From assembly GCF_000495795.1 (NCBI RefSeq), contig NZ_AWGD01000032.1:124001-188000 (forward strand): a stretch of DNA of 64,000 nucleotides, in the 5' to 3' direction. Below are positions 1 to 8,417 of the stretch, one piece after another. The number at the start of each line of letters is the position of its first letter. Within the stretch, counting starts at the first letter, position 1. The DNA is from Asticcacaulis sp. AC460 (GTDB lineage: Bacteria; Pseudomonadota; Alphaproteobacteria; Caulobacterales; Caulobacteraceae). The notes under the pieces were generated by a model. The model searched no databases. It saw nothing but the letters and a program-made list of their open reading frames with translations, and had not been told where the DNA came from. The translations under genes and the position numbers were made by a program.

Positions 1-575
1 AGGTATGAATTGAACGCTGCGTTGTCGATTTGGCATATGATCGGCGTCAATTCGGGAACGCCCATGGCGGTAAAAACCTCGTGGTACAAGCAGCGCGTAA
101 TCTTTATCTCGAAACGCTTGTCGGTCCGTTCAACCACGTTAAGTGTGTTCCAGCGCGTAAAGCCGGCCTTGTTGACCTGAATTTCGAGATCGCACAGATT
201 GGCAAAGGTGCGTTCCACGCTCGTCGTTTGGTACTGGAAATTCCATTGCGCCAGGCCACCGGTGAGGATGGTGACGCGCATGATCTCGAAGGCTTTGTCC
301 TGGCCGATGGCTGCCTTCAGATTGATGTAGACCCATAGAGGCAGGGCAATGATTTTGACGAATTCCGCCGGAAAGCGAGGATCGATGCCCTTTTTGAAGC
401 GGCCGAGCGTCAACTTGCATCTGAGCAGGAAGATCAGCGGGAATCGCATCTCCGTGCGCAGCATATGCAAAAGGAGTGGCGTCGTGATCTTCTGCAGATC
501 GATGGCGGTGGCAGGCAAGCTCTGACTCCGAGTCGCCAACGTCACTGGAGAAGACGCGGTGCCATTGCGGGTCAC
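1..575 (-). CDS. L-2-amino-thiazoline-4-carboxylic acid hydrolase-like protein (partial, 3' end outside window)
   Basis: I read this frame by hand on the minus strand; it stays open to the window edge. The GTG start at 573-575 overlaps the TGA of the upstream ATPase gene (GTGA), with a GGAG about 10 nt upstream inside the ATPase gene, so the two genes look translationally coupled. The visible protein (about 190 aa) has an early region [12 protein letters not shown], a central [10 protein letters not shown] and a late part with CLYHEVF and ICQIDNAAF. Cysteines followed by an aspartate resemble the ATC-hydrolase family, known from Pseudomonas cysteine synthesis. The role in a copper operon is unknown; a thiol-related function is inference. 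The family call rests on my memory of the pattern. Confidence 0.55.
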   Translation of the reverse strand, partial: MTRNGTASSPVTLATRSQSLPATAIDLQKITTPLLLHMLRTEMRFPLIFLLRCKLTLGRFKKGIDPRFPAEFVKIIALPLWVYINLKAAIGQDKAFEIMRVTILTGGLAQWNFQYQTTSVERTFANLCDLEIQVNKAGFTRWNTLNVVERTDKRFEIKITRCLYHEVFTAMGVPELTPIICQIDNAAFNSY

Positions 576-3169
576 GACAGCTTTACTCCTCTGATTCTTG
601 ACGCGTTGACGATGACCGAAACGGAGCTGAAGGCCATGGCCGCGCTGGCGATGATCGGCGACAAAAGCAGACCGAAGAACGGATACAGGATACCGGCAGC
701 AACAGGCACGCCCAGAGCATTATAGAAGAAGGCAAAGAACAGGTTCTGGCGGATATTGTTCATCACCGCATGGCTCAGGCGACGGGCGCGGACGATGCCC
801 AGGAGGTCACCCTTGACCAGGGTGATGCCGGCGCTTTCCATGGCGATATCCGTGCCGTTGCCCATGGCGATACCGACCGTCGCGGAGGCCAGCGCCGGTG
901 CGTCATTGACGCCGTCGCCCGCCATGGCAACCTTTGCGCCATTAGCGATCAGGTTTTGAACGACCTCGGCTTTTCGCGCCGGCAGGACATCGGCCTCGAT
1001 ATCGGTAATGCCGAGCTTGACCGCAATGGCTTTGGCCGTGACCAGGTTGTCGCCGGTCAGCATGACGACCTTGAGACCTTCGGCTTTCAAGGCTTTGAGC
1101 GCTTCAACCGTAGTCGCCTTGATTGGATCGGCAACGACGATGATGCCTCCGGGCTTGTCGCCGATGGCTATATACATGACGCCTTGGCCTTCGTCGCGGA
1201 ACGGACGGGCCAAAGCCTCAAGAACACCGGAGGCAACGGAAGCCTCTTCCAAAAGGGCTGCATTACCCAGGATGACCGTTTGGCCGTCGACCAGGCCGGT
1301 CACTCCCTTACCGGTCACCGATCGGAATGACTGAGGGTCGAACAAGGTCAGTGTCTTAGCGGTGGCACCATCGACAATGGCCTGGGCAAGAGGATGCTCG
1401 CTGGACCGTTCAAGCGAGGCAGCGAGCTGAAGCAACCGATCCGGAGAAAAGCCCTCCAGCGCTGAGACCTTGATCAGTCGTGGCTTGCCTTCGGTCAGGG
1501 TGCCGGTCTTGTCGATGACAAGGGTGTCAACCTTTTCAAATGTTTCCAGCGCTGCCGCGTCCCGGATGAGGATGCCGGCCTTGGCGGCGCGGCCGGTGCC
1601 GGCCATGATCGACATGGGTGTGGCTAGACCGAGCGCGCAGGGACAAGCGATGATAAGCACGGCAATAGCGTTTAGCAGCGCATAGGCCAGTTTGGGCTCA
1701 GGCCCCCAAACGCCCCACACAACCGCCGTGACGACAGCGATGGCAACGACGATCGGCACGAACCAGCCCGAGACGATATCTGCCATGCGCTGGATGGGGG
1801 CGCGCGAGCGTTGCGCTTTAGCGACCATGGCCACGATCTGCGACAGCATGGTTTCGAGGCCTACGCGCTCGGCGCGGATGACCAGGGCGCCGGTTCCGTT
1901 GAGGGTCGCGCCGGTAACCTTGTCGCCGGCATGTTTCTCAACCGGCAAAGACTCCCCGGTCAGCATCGATTGATCGACGGCGCTGGCACCTTCGACGACG
2001 ACGCCATCGACGGGGACTTTCTCACCGGGGCGAACACGGAGCCGGTCCCCGACCTTGACATCGCTGACCGGAATGTCGTGTTCTGAGCCGTCTTCAGCGA
2101 TCAGGCGGGCGGTCTTCGGCGCAAGGTCGAACAAGGCGCGCAGGGCGCTGTTGGTCTGGGATCTGGCCTTGAGTTCCAGGACCTGGCCGAGAAGAACCAG
2201 GGTCGTGATGATGCCTGCCGCTTCATAATAGACTTCCGGCGGCATCGACTGGCGGGTGAAGGCCATGAAGGCCGCTGGGAACAGTGTGATGGCCAGGCTG
2301 TAGACGTAGGCGACGCCGACGCCGAGCGCGATCAGAGTGAACATGTTCAGCGAGCGGTTCTTCAGCGACTGCCAGCCGCGGACGAAGAAGGGCCAGCCGC
2401 AATAGATGACCACGGGCGTCGCCAGCGCGAGTTGGGCATAGCGCGCCAAGTCGTTGTTGAAGTTCTCGTGGATCCACGGAATGAAGTGTTCACCCATCAC
2501 CTTGAGCAGCAAAGGGACCGACAAGGCGGTTGCAATCCAGAACCGGCGGGTCATGTCGACGAGTTCCGGGTCGGGTTTGTCGGACAGGGCGACGCCGGCT
2601 AGTTCCAGTGTCATGCCGCAAATCGGGCAGTTGCCGGGCTTGCTCTGCTGGACCTGGGGGTGCATGGGGCACGTATAGACGACGGTTTCGCCGGCATTTC
2701 CCGCGATAGGCGCAGACTTGGCCGGAGGGCTCTTTTCGGAAGACGCCGAGATGGCCGACGGTGCCGTAACTGACTCTGAATGACAGCAGGACTTAGTGTC
2801 GCTGGAGGCGGTTGGCCCACTTTCGGGGACCAACGTCATGTGGCAGATCGGGCAGTTCCCTGGACCGTCCTGACGAACTTGCTGGTGCATCGGGCAGGTG
2901 TATTTAGCCGCTGCGTCGGTGACCGGTTCTGTGGGTTGTGCCTCTGTCGAATGACAGCATGAGGCCCCTTCGCCTTTGTCGGCAACAGCGTCAGTTGCCG
3001 CGACGGGAACCAGTGTCATATGGCAAATCGGACAATTGCCGGGTCCATTTTGCTGGATTTCCGGGTGCATGGGACAGGTAAAGATAGCCGGTTCCGTGGC
3101 GTTGACCGAACTGGATCGGCATCCGCAGCCGCCTGATTTGCTGGGTCCAGCATCGTGTGTGTCGTCCAT
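572..3169 (-). CDS. copA: Copper-translocating P1B-type ATPase with three N-terminal heavy-metal-binding modules
   Basis: This 865-aa inner-membrane pump should export Cu(I) from the cytosol. The N-terminus has three tandem modules of the YTCPMHP...PGNCPICxMTL type (heavy-metal-binding domain, not the usual CxxC HMA domain), separated by Ser/Thr/Ala-rich linkers. The P-type ATPase core follows: TGES actuator motif, CPCALG in the metal-binding helix, DKTGTLT phosphorylation site, an SEHPLA nucleotide-domain motif and GDGVNDAP. The open frame extends to 3253, but that part overlaps csoR. The ATG at 3169 has AGGAAG upstream and sits 12 bp from the csoR stop. A GGCGCRSS stretch near the start adds further Cys ligands. 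It is almost certainly co-transcribed with csoR. Confidence 0.93.
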   Translation of the reverse strand: MDDTHDAGPSKSGGCGCRSSSVNATEPAIFTCPMHPEIQQNGPGNCPICHMTLVPVAATDAVADKGEGASCCHSTEAQPTEPVTDAAAKYTCPMHQQVRQDGPGNCPICHMTLVPESGPTASSDTKSCCHSESVTAPSAISASSEKSPPAKSAPIAGNAGETVVYTCPMHPQVQQSKPGNCPICGMTLELAGVALSDKPDPELVDMTRRFWIATALSVPLLLKVMGEHFIPWIHENFNNDLARYAQLALATPVVIYCGWPFFVRGWQSLKNRSLNMFTLIALGVGVAYVYSLAITLFPAAFMAFTRQSMPPEVYYEAAGIITTLVLLGQVLELKARSQTNSALRALFDLAPKTARLIAEDGSEHDIPVSDVKVGDRLRVRPGEKVPVDGVVVEGASAVDQSMLTGESLPVEKHAGDKVTGATLNGTGALVIRAERVGLETMLSQIVAMVAKAQRSRAPIQRMADIVSGWFVPIVVAIAVVTAVVWGVWGPEPKLAYALLNAIAVLIIACPCALGLATPMSIMAGTGRAAKAGILIRDAAALETFEKVDTLVIDKTGTLTEGKPRLIKVSALEGFSPDRLLQLAASLERSSEHPLAQAIVDGATAKTLTLFDPQSFRSVTGKGVTGLVDGQTVILGNAALLEEASVASGVLEALARPFRDEGQGVMYIAIGDKPGGIIVVADPIKATTVEALKALKAEGLKVVMLTGDNLVTAKAIAVKLGITDIEADVLPARKAEVVQNLIANGAKVAMAGDGVNDAPALASATVGIAMGNGTDIAMESAGITLVKGDLLGIVRARRLSHAVMNNIRQNLFFAFFYNALGVPVAAGILYPFFGLLLSPIIASAAMAFSSVSVIVNASRIRGVKLS

Positions 3170-3180
3170 GGTCTGGCTTC

Positions 3181-3453
3181 CTATTCGTATTTCTTGAGCA
3201 GCGTCATGATCTCGGTGATCTGGTCGTCGCGCTGTTTTTCGCCAGTGCAGCACCTATCTGTCAGACACGACTTCATGTGAGTTTCCAATACGCTAAGCTC
3301 GATGGTCTTTAGAGCGCTGCGCACGGCGCGAAGCTGGGTGAGGATGTCGACGCAATACTGGCCTTCGCCGATCATTCGTTTGATGCCCTCGATCTGGCCG
3401 GCGGCGCGGTTCAATCTCGGCAATTGTTCGGAATGCGACGGATGTTCGGACAT
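3181..3453 (-). CDS. csoR: CsoR-family metal-sensing transcriptional repressor
   Basis: This 90-aa all-helical repressor of the CsoR/RcnR family represses copper genes until Cu(I) releases it from DNA. The copper-sensing triad is visible as C34 (in GQYCVDIL), H59 and C63 (in ETHMKSC), the C-H-C pattern of true CsoR proteins. RcnR (nickel/cobalt) and FrmR (formaldehyde) use other sets. Two further cysteines (68 and 69) follow. It is the first gene of the csoR-copA-ATC-hydrolase unit, with a perfect palindrome in its promoter, so autoregulation is likely. Confidence 0.92.
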   Translation of the reverse strand: MSEHPSHSEQLPRLNRAAGQIEGIKRMIGEGQYCVDILTQLRAVRSALKTIELSVLETHMKSCLTDRCCTGEKQRDDQITEIMTLLKKYE

Positions 3454-3466
3454 TATGGCCTCAAAT

Positions 3467-3502
3467 ATACCCCTACCTGGTATATATACCCGGTAGGGGT
3501 AT
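3467..3502. promoter_or_regulatory. CsoR-type operator: nested palindrome
   Basis: An 11-bp perfect inverted repeat, ATACCCCTACC (3467-3477) and GGTAGGGGTAT (3492-3502), encloses a second palindrome GGTATATATACC (3479-3490). GC tracts flanking a TATA-like centre are typical of CsoR operators. It starts 13 bp upstream of the csoR ATG and lies just after the stop of the ICMT-like gene, so it probably overlaps the csoR promoter core. Confidence 0.85.
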
Positions 3503-3505
3503 TAT

Positions 3506-4174
3506 TCAAGTCCGGGGCGACAGCTTGCCTGCATTTGAGCCGAACCGGGGGAAAAACCTGGGCGTAACCGCAGCGTAGCGCCGCCAGTCGTCGCCGAATT
3601 CGGCTTCAGACGTCTTTTCCTCTTTCAGGGCTAAACGCACGTACATGAAGATGAGGATCGGAAACATGACCAGCGTAGGCAGGGTCGGCCATTGCAGCAG
3701 GAAGCCAAACATGATGATCACGAAGGCGACATATTGCGGATGGCGCATGCTGGCATAAATGCCGGTGCGGGCGAGGCCATGGCCTCGTTGTGCCTTCCAC
3801 AGGATATGCCATGCATTGGACAGCATTATGAAGCCACCAAAAATGAACACGCTACTGAGGATATGAAAGATGTCCCAATGCGGATTTCCTTTCATTCCGA
3901 AAAGCGTGTGAAGCAGGTGGCCATTGTCGTGCGACAGGAAATCGACGCCTGGATATTGCGTGGCAAGCCAGCCAGACAAGACAAAGATCGATAATGGGAA
4001 CCCGTACATCTCCACGAAGAGCGCGATAATGAACGCTGAAAACGCGCCTAAACTCCGCCAGTCAGTCTTGGTTTGCGGCTTAAAGAAGCTAAAGGCGAAG
4101 CCTATGAAGATGACGGAATTGATGATGACGAGCCACCAAAGGCCGTATGCAGGGTCAGAATTGGATTGGTCCAT
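3506..4174 (-). CDS. Isoprenylcysteine carboxyl methyltransferase-like integral membrane protein
   Basis: This 222-aa multispanning protein has the C-terminal signature of the ICMT/PEMT membrane methyltransferases: GLARTGIYASMRHPQY, then a hydrophobic helix, then EEKTSEAEFGDDWRRYA. In this family that region holds the SAM-binding His-Pro and Glu residues. The substrate cannot be inferred; bacterial members often sit in metal-resistance loci. The gene lies 2 bp downstream of the DUF2933 gene and probably shares its transcript. Several aromatic, Met and His residues occur in the loops (MKGNPHWDIFH). Confidence 0.8.
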   Translation of the reverse strand: MDQSNSDPAYGLWWLVIINSVIFIGFAFSFFKPQTKTDWRSLGAFSAFIIALFVEMYGFPLSIFVLSGWLATQYPGVDFLSHDNGHLLHTLFGMKGNPHWDIFHILSSVFIFGGFIMLSNAWHILWKAQRGHGLARTGIYASMRHPQYVAFVIIMFGFLLQWPTLPTLVMFPILIFMYVRLALKEEKTSEAEFGDDWRRYAAVTPRFFPRFGSNAGKLSPRT

Positions 4175-4176
4175 GG

Positions 4177-4506
4177 TCAGTGCCCTTCATGTTTATGGTG
4201 GGGGTCCGAACGCGGTTGATGCTCCGTTGAGGTACCATCTGCTGGAGCAACTGCTTTTAGTTCGCCCGGCGACTCTTCGTTGCTGTGAGGGTGATGACCG
4301 CCATGATGTCCGCCGTGCATGAAGATGTGCATCAGTGGGCACGCCAGGATCAGTAGCCAAGGTAAGAAGCCCAGCAGGTGTAATCCATGACCTTTGTAGA
4401 TCAGGAAGCCGAGGACGGCCAAGCATAGGAGCGTGGCCGCGCCGGTTCGTGAAAAGAGCCAGCTCTTGAGGCTACCGCCGGTTTGGGAGTCATGTTGCGC
4501 TTTCAT
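4177..4506 (-). CDS. DUF2933 small membrane protein, His-rich C-terminus
   Basis: This 109-aa protein has hydrophobic segments around residues 18-36 and 43-62 (GFLPWLLILACPLMHIFMH), then a His/Gly-rich run (HGGHHGGHHPH) and a soluble tail ending HHKHEGH. This is the DUF2933 pattern, commonly next to copper genes and the ICMT-like gene. No enzymatic role is known. The clustered His and Met residues suggest metal binding at the membrane surface, which is inference. It lies between the Met-rich secreted protein and the methyltransferase in a tight minus-strand series. Confidence 0.75.
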   Translation of the reverse strand: MKAQHDSQTGGSLKSWLFSRTGAATLLCLAVLGFLIYKGHGLHLLGFLPWLLILACPLMHIFMHGGHHGGHHPHSNEESPGELKAVAPADGTSTEHQPRSDPHHKHEGH

Positions 4507-4514
4507 AGAGACAC

Positions 4515-5012
4515 CTAATGGGCAGGATGACGGATAGTGTGATCAGCGTCAGTCGATGCCGATGAAGACGATGACGACTGGGCTGGCATGGCGCCGTCCT
4601 GATTCCCCATCATACCCATTTGGCCATCTTTCATGCACGGCATGTCGCCCATCATGGCCTGCATCTTCTGCATGTCTTGCACCTGGGCGGCCATATCGGC
4701 GTGCATAGCCATCATCTTCTTACGCTTGGCGGGGCTGGTTTCGTTCGTGGTCATGCTTTGCATCTGGGCGTCCATTGTCTGCATCTTGGCAGCCATTTCC
4801 CCCATATGCTTTTGCATGTCGCCCATATGAGCTTTCATGTCAGACATGCCGCCCGGTGCCATCGGCATCGCTGGAGGCGTTGTCATGGGACCCGTCATGG
4901 GTCCGGTCATAGGCATCGACGTGCTTCCCGGCGTCGTGGTTTGGGCCTGGACGACTCCGGTAAAAAGGACGAGTGCAGACGCCAGCAGAAGCGATCGAAA
5001 GTTGATATTCAT
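4515..5012 (-). CDS. Met-rich secreted protein, probable periplasmic copper binder
   Basis: The 165-aa product starts at the ATG at 5012 (GGAGAC upstream), giving a signal peptide that ends near VVQAQ. An upstream in-frame extension to 5051 would overlap the BI-1 gene and break the signal sequence. After it comes a MPMTGPMTGPMT run, then about 80 residues of helical Met-rich repeats (MQKHMGEMAAKMQTMDAQMQSM) and a Ser/His tail. Met-rich periplasmic proteins bind Cu(I) weakly and act as buffers; that role is inferred. It belongs to no named family that I recognise. Confidence 0.75.
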   Translation of the reverse strand: MNINFRSLLLASALVLFTGVVQAQTTTPGSTSMPMTGPMTGPMTTPPAMPMAPGGMSDMKAHMGDMQKHMGEMAAKMQTMDAQMQSMTTNETSPAKRKKMMAMHADMAAQVQDMQKMQAMMGDMPCMKDGQMGMMGNQDGAMPAQSSSSSSASTDADHTIRHPAH

Positions 5013-5047
5013 AAGATGTCTCCAGAGGTTGGGATTAAGGATGGGGG

Positions 5048-5797
5048 TCACCAGCTTTTGCGCCGATTACCGAAAAGGTAGAGGAGCTGCAGGAAGAGGT
5101 TTATGAAGTCGAGATACAGGGTGAGGGCGCCCAAAATAACGATCTTGCCCACGCCTTCACTTTTGTCGGTGAGCGTTGCGTACAGCAGCTTCAGTTTTTG
5201 GGTGTCGTAGGCCGTCAGGCCGATAAAGACGAGGACTCCAATGATGGAGATCCCGAACTGCAGGGCATTGCTCTTTAGAAACAGATTGACGACTGATGCG
5301 GTAATCACCCCGATCAGCCCCATCATCAGGAGCGAGCCAAGGCCGGCGAGGTCGCGCTTGGTCGTGTAGCCGTAGAGGCTCATGGCCCCGAAAGTGCCGG
5401 CCGTGATGAAGAAGACGCTGGCTACGCTTTCGCCGGTGTAGGTGAGGAATATTGTCGAGATCGACAGCCCCATCACCGCAGCATAAACCAAGTAGCTCAA
5501 TTGAGCGGTGAGCAGGCTCATGCGTTGCAGTCCGAAACTGAGGAACATCACAAGGCCGAGCGGCGCGAACATGACAACCCAGGCCAGGGGCTTCATGCCG
5601 ACAATTGCGGTGCCTTGGTAGCTGTACATGGCGTGCAAAACGGTCGCAGAGTGCGCAGAAAACAGTGCGATTACCCCCGTAAGAACGAGGCCTCCCGTCA
5701 TATACAGGTAAATTTTGAGCATGTAGGCCCGCAGATCGGCGTCGATAAGTGCTAGCGGTGAGACAATGGCGCTTTGGATGGTGTGCTGCGGCATCAT
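5048..5797 (-). CDS. Bax inhibitor-1/YccA family membrane protein
   Basis: This 249-aa protein has seven hydrophobic segments. The C-terminal part, GALTLYLDFINLFLQLLYLFG, is the hallmark of bacterial BI-1/YccA (UPF0005/TMBIM) proteins, along with an AYDTQKLK motif before the last helices. Members are leak channels or protease modulators. Placement in a copper block suggests an envelope-stress role, which is inference. The gene is 6 bp downstream of the MerR gene and likely shares its promoter. Confidence 0.88.
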   Translation of the reverse strand: MMPQHTIQSAIVSPLALIDADLRAYMLKIYLYMTGGLVLTGVIALFSAHSATVLHAMYSYQGTAIVGMKPLAWVVMFAPLGLVMFLSFGLQRMSLLTAQLSYLVYAAVMGLSISTIFLTYTGESVASVFFITAGTFGAMSLYGYTTKRDLAGLGSLLMMGLIGVITASVVNLFLKSNALQFGISIIGVLVFIGLTAYDTQKLKLLYATLTDKSEGVGKIVILGALTLYLDFINLFLQLLYLFGNRRKSW

Positions 5798-5803
5798 GTC
5801 CTC

Positions 5804-6289
5804 CTAAGTAGTGCGGCAAGTGCGACTGCTGGAATGATCGGTATCTTCGTCGCTAGAACCTGCCAGGTCGTCGCCAGGGTCTAGTTGGTCGAGAATGGTG
5901 CATTGGCCGATCGGCGTGTCCCCGCCGGGGCACGTTTCGGCAAGCCTCGTCAGGGCTCTCTCAATGTGTGCCAGCTCGCTGACACGCGTCCGTGCGTCCA
6001 ATATTTTGCGCTGGGTAAGTTCCAGCATCTGGCCGCAAGTTGCGTCGTCTGCGGACCTTAGGGCCAGGATTTGCAGGATCTCATCGAGGCTGAACCCTAA
6101 ATCTCTTGTCCGCTTTATAAACTTAAGGCGCCGTATGCTCTCAGTATCATAGAGTCGGTAGCCCGCCCTTGAGCGGGTATCCGTTTGAAGCAATCCCGAG
6201 CGTTCGTAGAAGCGAATGGTGTCGCCACTCACTCCACATGATTCCGCGAGTTTACCGATTGTAACTCTGTCACTGAAGCGCTTAGTCAT
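5804..6289 (-). CDS. MerR-family heavy-metal regulator
   Basis: This 161-aa regulator has an N-terminal winged helix (TIGKLAESCGVSGDTIRFYERSGLL, shortened here to the first motif TIGKLAESCGV), a dimerisation helix and a metal loop with two cysteines (CPGGDTPIGQC). That spacing suits a Cu(I), Zn, Cd or Pb sensor. The ATG at 6289 is preferred to the longer frame to 6364, because the family starts about 8 residues before TIGKLA. An AAGGTG precedes the ATG. The C-terminus is Asp/Ser-rich. It heads the block running through BI-1, so it may control these genes, though I found no convincing MerR dyad upstream. Confidence 0.85.
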   Translation of the reverse strand: MTKRFSDRVTIGKLAESCGVSGDTIRFYERSGLLQTDTRSRAGYRLYDTESIRRLKFIKRTRDLGFSLDEILQILALRSADDATCGQMLELTQRKILDARTRVSELAHIERALTRLAETCPGGDTPIGQCTILDQLDPGDDLAGSSDEDTDHSSSRTCRTT

Positions 6290-6501
6290 CGTGGCACCTT
6301 GCACCTTGGTTTGAAGTCCGAGGTTTAGGTTAGGCTCCAGCAAGCGGGGAGTATTTGACTGCAATCAAGTCATTCGATTTTAAATTGATATTGGGCTCGC
6401 GCGGTCAACCCATATTTGAATGAAGCCAAACCACTCATTGGCGTTCAGCTATTGACGGTCTTGGCCCCTGACCGTGCCTTGACGAGCAACTGCGTTCAGA
6501 T

Positions 6502-6515
6502 TTGACCGGGATCAA
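6502..6515 (+). promoter_or_regulatory. FNR/DNR-type box upstream of the usp gene
   Basis: TTGACCGGGATCAA matches the FNR/ANR/FixK half-site pattern TTGAT-N4-ATCAA at nine of ten specified positions. It lies 50 bp before the usp start codon. A divergently placed Fnr/Crp-type gene (7487-8215) is the obvious candidate regulator. Low-oxygen induction of Usp genes by FNR-type proteins is well known in other bacteria. Confidence 0.65.
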
Positions 6516-6565
6516 TGCCAATTTCGCTGCCCGCGCTACAATCCTCTTATGCGAGGAGTAAAATC

Positions 6566-7465
6566 ATGCCTATCAAGTCCATTCTTTGCGTGTTCAAAGG
6601 TGAAACCTACGAGCGGAATGCCCTTCATACAGCGTTGGGCTTGACCAAAGCCAACCGCGCCGAGTTGCATATCTTGCACGTCTCACCTCCGCCTGACCCG
6701 TACACACAGGTATATGGCTTTTGGGGCTACGGTTTATTGGAAATGGGCGAAGGCTTAATTCTCGATCGACTGGATGAAAGCGCAAAAGAACAAGCGCTCC
6801 GCGCTCGAAGCCGAGCTGAACAATGCACGGCGAGCTTTGATATGCCGTTCGACCATATCGGCACGCAAATTTCTCACTTGCCGTTGCCCCGTGTCTTATT
6901 TCGCACCTTCTCCGCTACGGTGAAGCATTGCTTGGCGTTCGAAGGACGTTTCACCGATCTCATCGTAATCGGATATGATAACGGCCCTGGCGGTGAGCTG
7001 GAAACTACCCTGTCAGCTCTTTTCGACACCGGCCGGTCCGTCTTAATGATTCCTGCACCCAAGCACGAAAAGGCCACGACCGCTGCCTATGCCGAGACCG
7101 TCGTCGTTGCATGGGATGGCAGCCTGGCCGCATCGCGGACTTTGCATGACGCATTGTCGTTAATGAGACGGGCCAAGCAGGTCTACCTCCTCACCCTGAG
7201 CGAACATGGCGACTGGCCCGACAATCGGGCTGAAGCGGCAGTGACAGGTTACTTACAACTACACGGGGTCCTGCCAGAAATGCTAAAGGTCGAGCTCAAT
7301 GGCCAAAGCGCTGGGAAGGCTATCTTGGCTCAGGCCCAGAGCCTGGCCGCGGACCTGCTCGTCATGGGTGCCTATGGCCACAGCCATGTAGGGGAGATGA
7401 TTTTAGGGGGCGCCACCGATCATGTTCTTAAACATGCAAATATCCCCGTTTTTTTGTCTCACTAA
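6566..7465 (+). CDS. Universal stress protein with two UspA domains
   Basis: The 299-aa protein holds two tandem Usp folds, at about 1-145 and 170-299. The second carries the nucleotide-binding signature GAYGHSHVGEMILGGAT near its end; the first is more divergent (LIVIGYDNGPGGELE). The ATG at 6566 follows a good AGGAGTAAAATC ribosome site, whereas the frame could start at 6515 without one. It is the only plus-strand gene in this part, divergent from the MerR block and convergent with the Fnr-like gene. An FNR-type box lies 50 bp upstream. Confidence 0.88.
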   Translation: MPIKSILCVFKGETYERNALHTALGLTKANRAELHILHVSPPPDPYTQVYGFWGYGLLEMGEGLILDRLDESAKEQALRARSRAEQCTASFDMPFDHIGTQISHLPLPRVLFRTFSATVKHCLAFEGRFTDLIVIGYDNGPGGELETTLSALFDTGRSVLMIPAPKHEKATTAAYAETVVVAWDGSLAASRTLHDALSLMRRAKQVYLLTLSEHGDWPDNRAEAAVTGYLQLHGVLPEMLKVELNGQSAGKAILAQAQSLAADLLVMGAYGHSHVGEMILGGATDHVLKHANIPVFLSH

Positions 7466-7486
7466 CCTGTCGCGGCTTCGCCCGCC

Positions 7487-8215
7487 TCAAACCGCGGCAA
7501 GAGCTTGATGAGTAGGGCATTCCGCTGAAACAGAGCACTCGTCGCAAACAAAATGGCCGGCCTTGTGCAAATTGGTGAAGGCTACATGGTTGCCGGTAAC
7601 CGAAATGCCAACGCCTTTAAGCTTTTGTAGGGTTCGCGAAAAAGTGGCCGGTTCCATGTGGAGGCGCGACGCGATTAGTGTCTTTGAGTAGGGAAGGTCA
7701 AAACCCTGTGGATCAAAGTCGTAGAGGACGCAAAGGCCCTGAAGGTAGCAGGCGACAATCTGCGTCGCTGACATAGTGGAGCGATGTACGGCCTCCTTTT
7801 GCGACTCACGTAAGCGTTCGGACAGGCCTTGGAGCAGACGCGGAGCTAACTGGTCGAAATCTTTCAAATGCAGACGCATCCAGGATATTGAAATTTCCAA
7901 TACCATCGCGTCATCGACGACTCTTGCATTGGTCATATGCGCCGTGTGCCTGGCTATGATTTCGTCGGCGTTGATGCAATCACCGGCTATTAAAATATCA
8001 CTGGTGACTTCGTGGCCGTCTGGGGTTTCGCGAAAAACCTGAATGGTTCCCCGGCAGACGATCTTAAAATTCTTGATGTCGTCGCCGTGCATGTAGAGGT
8101 AATGACCGCTCGGATATTGGCGAACTCGGCTGTTTGACGTCAGAATTGCCAAGTTTTCCCCGCCGAAGTCAGCGAATATTGGCAAGGCCTTGAGGGCCTC
8201 AATACCTTGATTCAC
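7487..8215 (-). CDS. Crp/Fnr-family transcriptional regulator
   Basis: This 242-aa protein has an N-terminal cyclic-nucleotide-like beta-roll (residues about 10-120), a long dimer helix and a C-terminal helix-turn-helix (SKTLIASRLHMEPATFSRTLQKL). It ends with a Cys cluster, CDECSVSAECP. FNR keeps its iron-sulfur cysteines at the N-terminus, so a C-terminal cluster is unusual. The GTG at 8215 with AAGGA 5 nt upstream is a better start than the ATG at 8299. It probably acts on the TTGACCGGGATCAA box at 6502. Confidence 0.85.
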   Translation of the reverse strand: MNQGIEALKALPIFADFGGENLAILTSNSRVRQYPSGHYLYMHGDDIKNFKIVCRGTIQVFRETPDGHEVTSDILIAGDCINADEIIARHTAHMTNARVVDDAMVLEISISWMRLHLKDFDQLAPRLLQGLSERLRESQKEAVHRSTMSATQIVACYLQGLCVLYDFDPQGFDLPYSKTLIASRLHMEPATFSRTLQKLKGVGISVTGNHVAFTNLHKAGHFVCDECSVSAECPTHQALAAV

Positions 8216-8417
8216 TATAATCCTTCCCGGATGCTCCAGACAAAATCCTAAAACAGGAATCGAGACATACCAATGTCTATGCCATCTGCATAAGCTCACG
8301 CTTCTTATAAGATTTCACCCCTGAAAACTTTATGACTCGCCTCCCGGAAACTGGGAAAAAGTCTCGACGCGTCTAACACCTTGATACAGTTGTATGGAGT
8401 GCACTGGGGCAGTTCAT

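Noticed and set aside
770-1330. Plus-strand frames inside the ATPase and other large genes
   Set aside because: They mirror the coding frame on the other strand, have no motifs and lack ribosome sites.
6290-6420. MerR operator upstream of the gene at 5804
   Set aside because: A 19-bp spacer can be drawn (TTGCTG...GACTTC), but the dyad is poor.
6455-6475. Six-bp inverted repeat ACGGTC/GACCGT as an operator
   Set aside because: Short arms with a 9-bp spacer can arise by chance; no known regulator fits.
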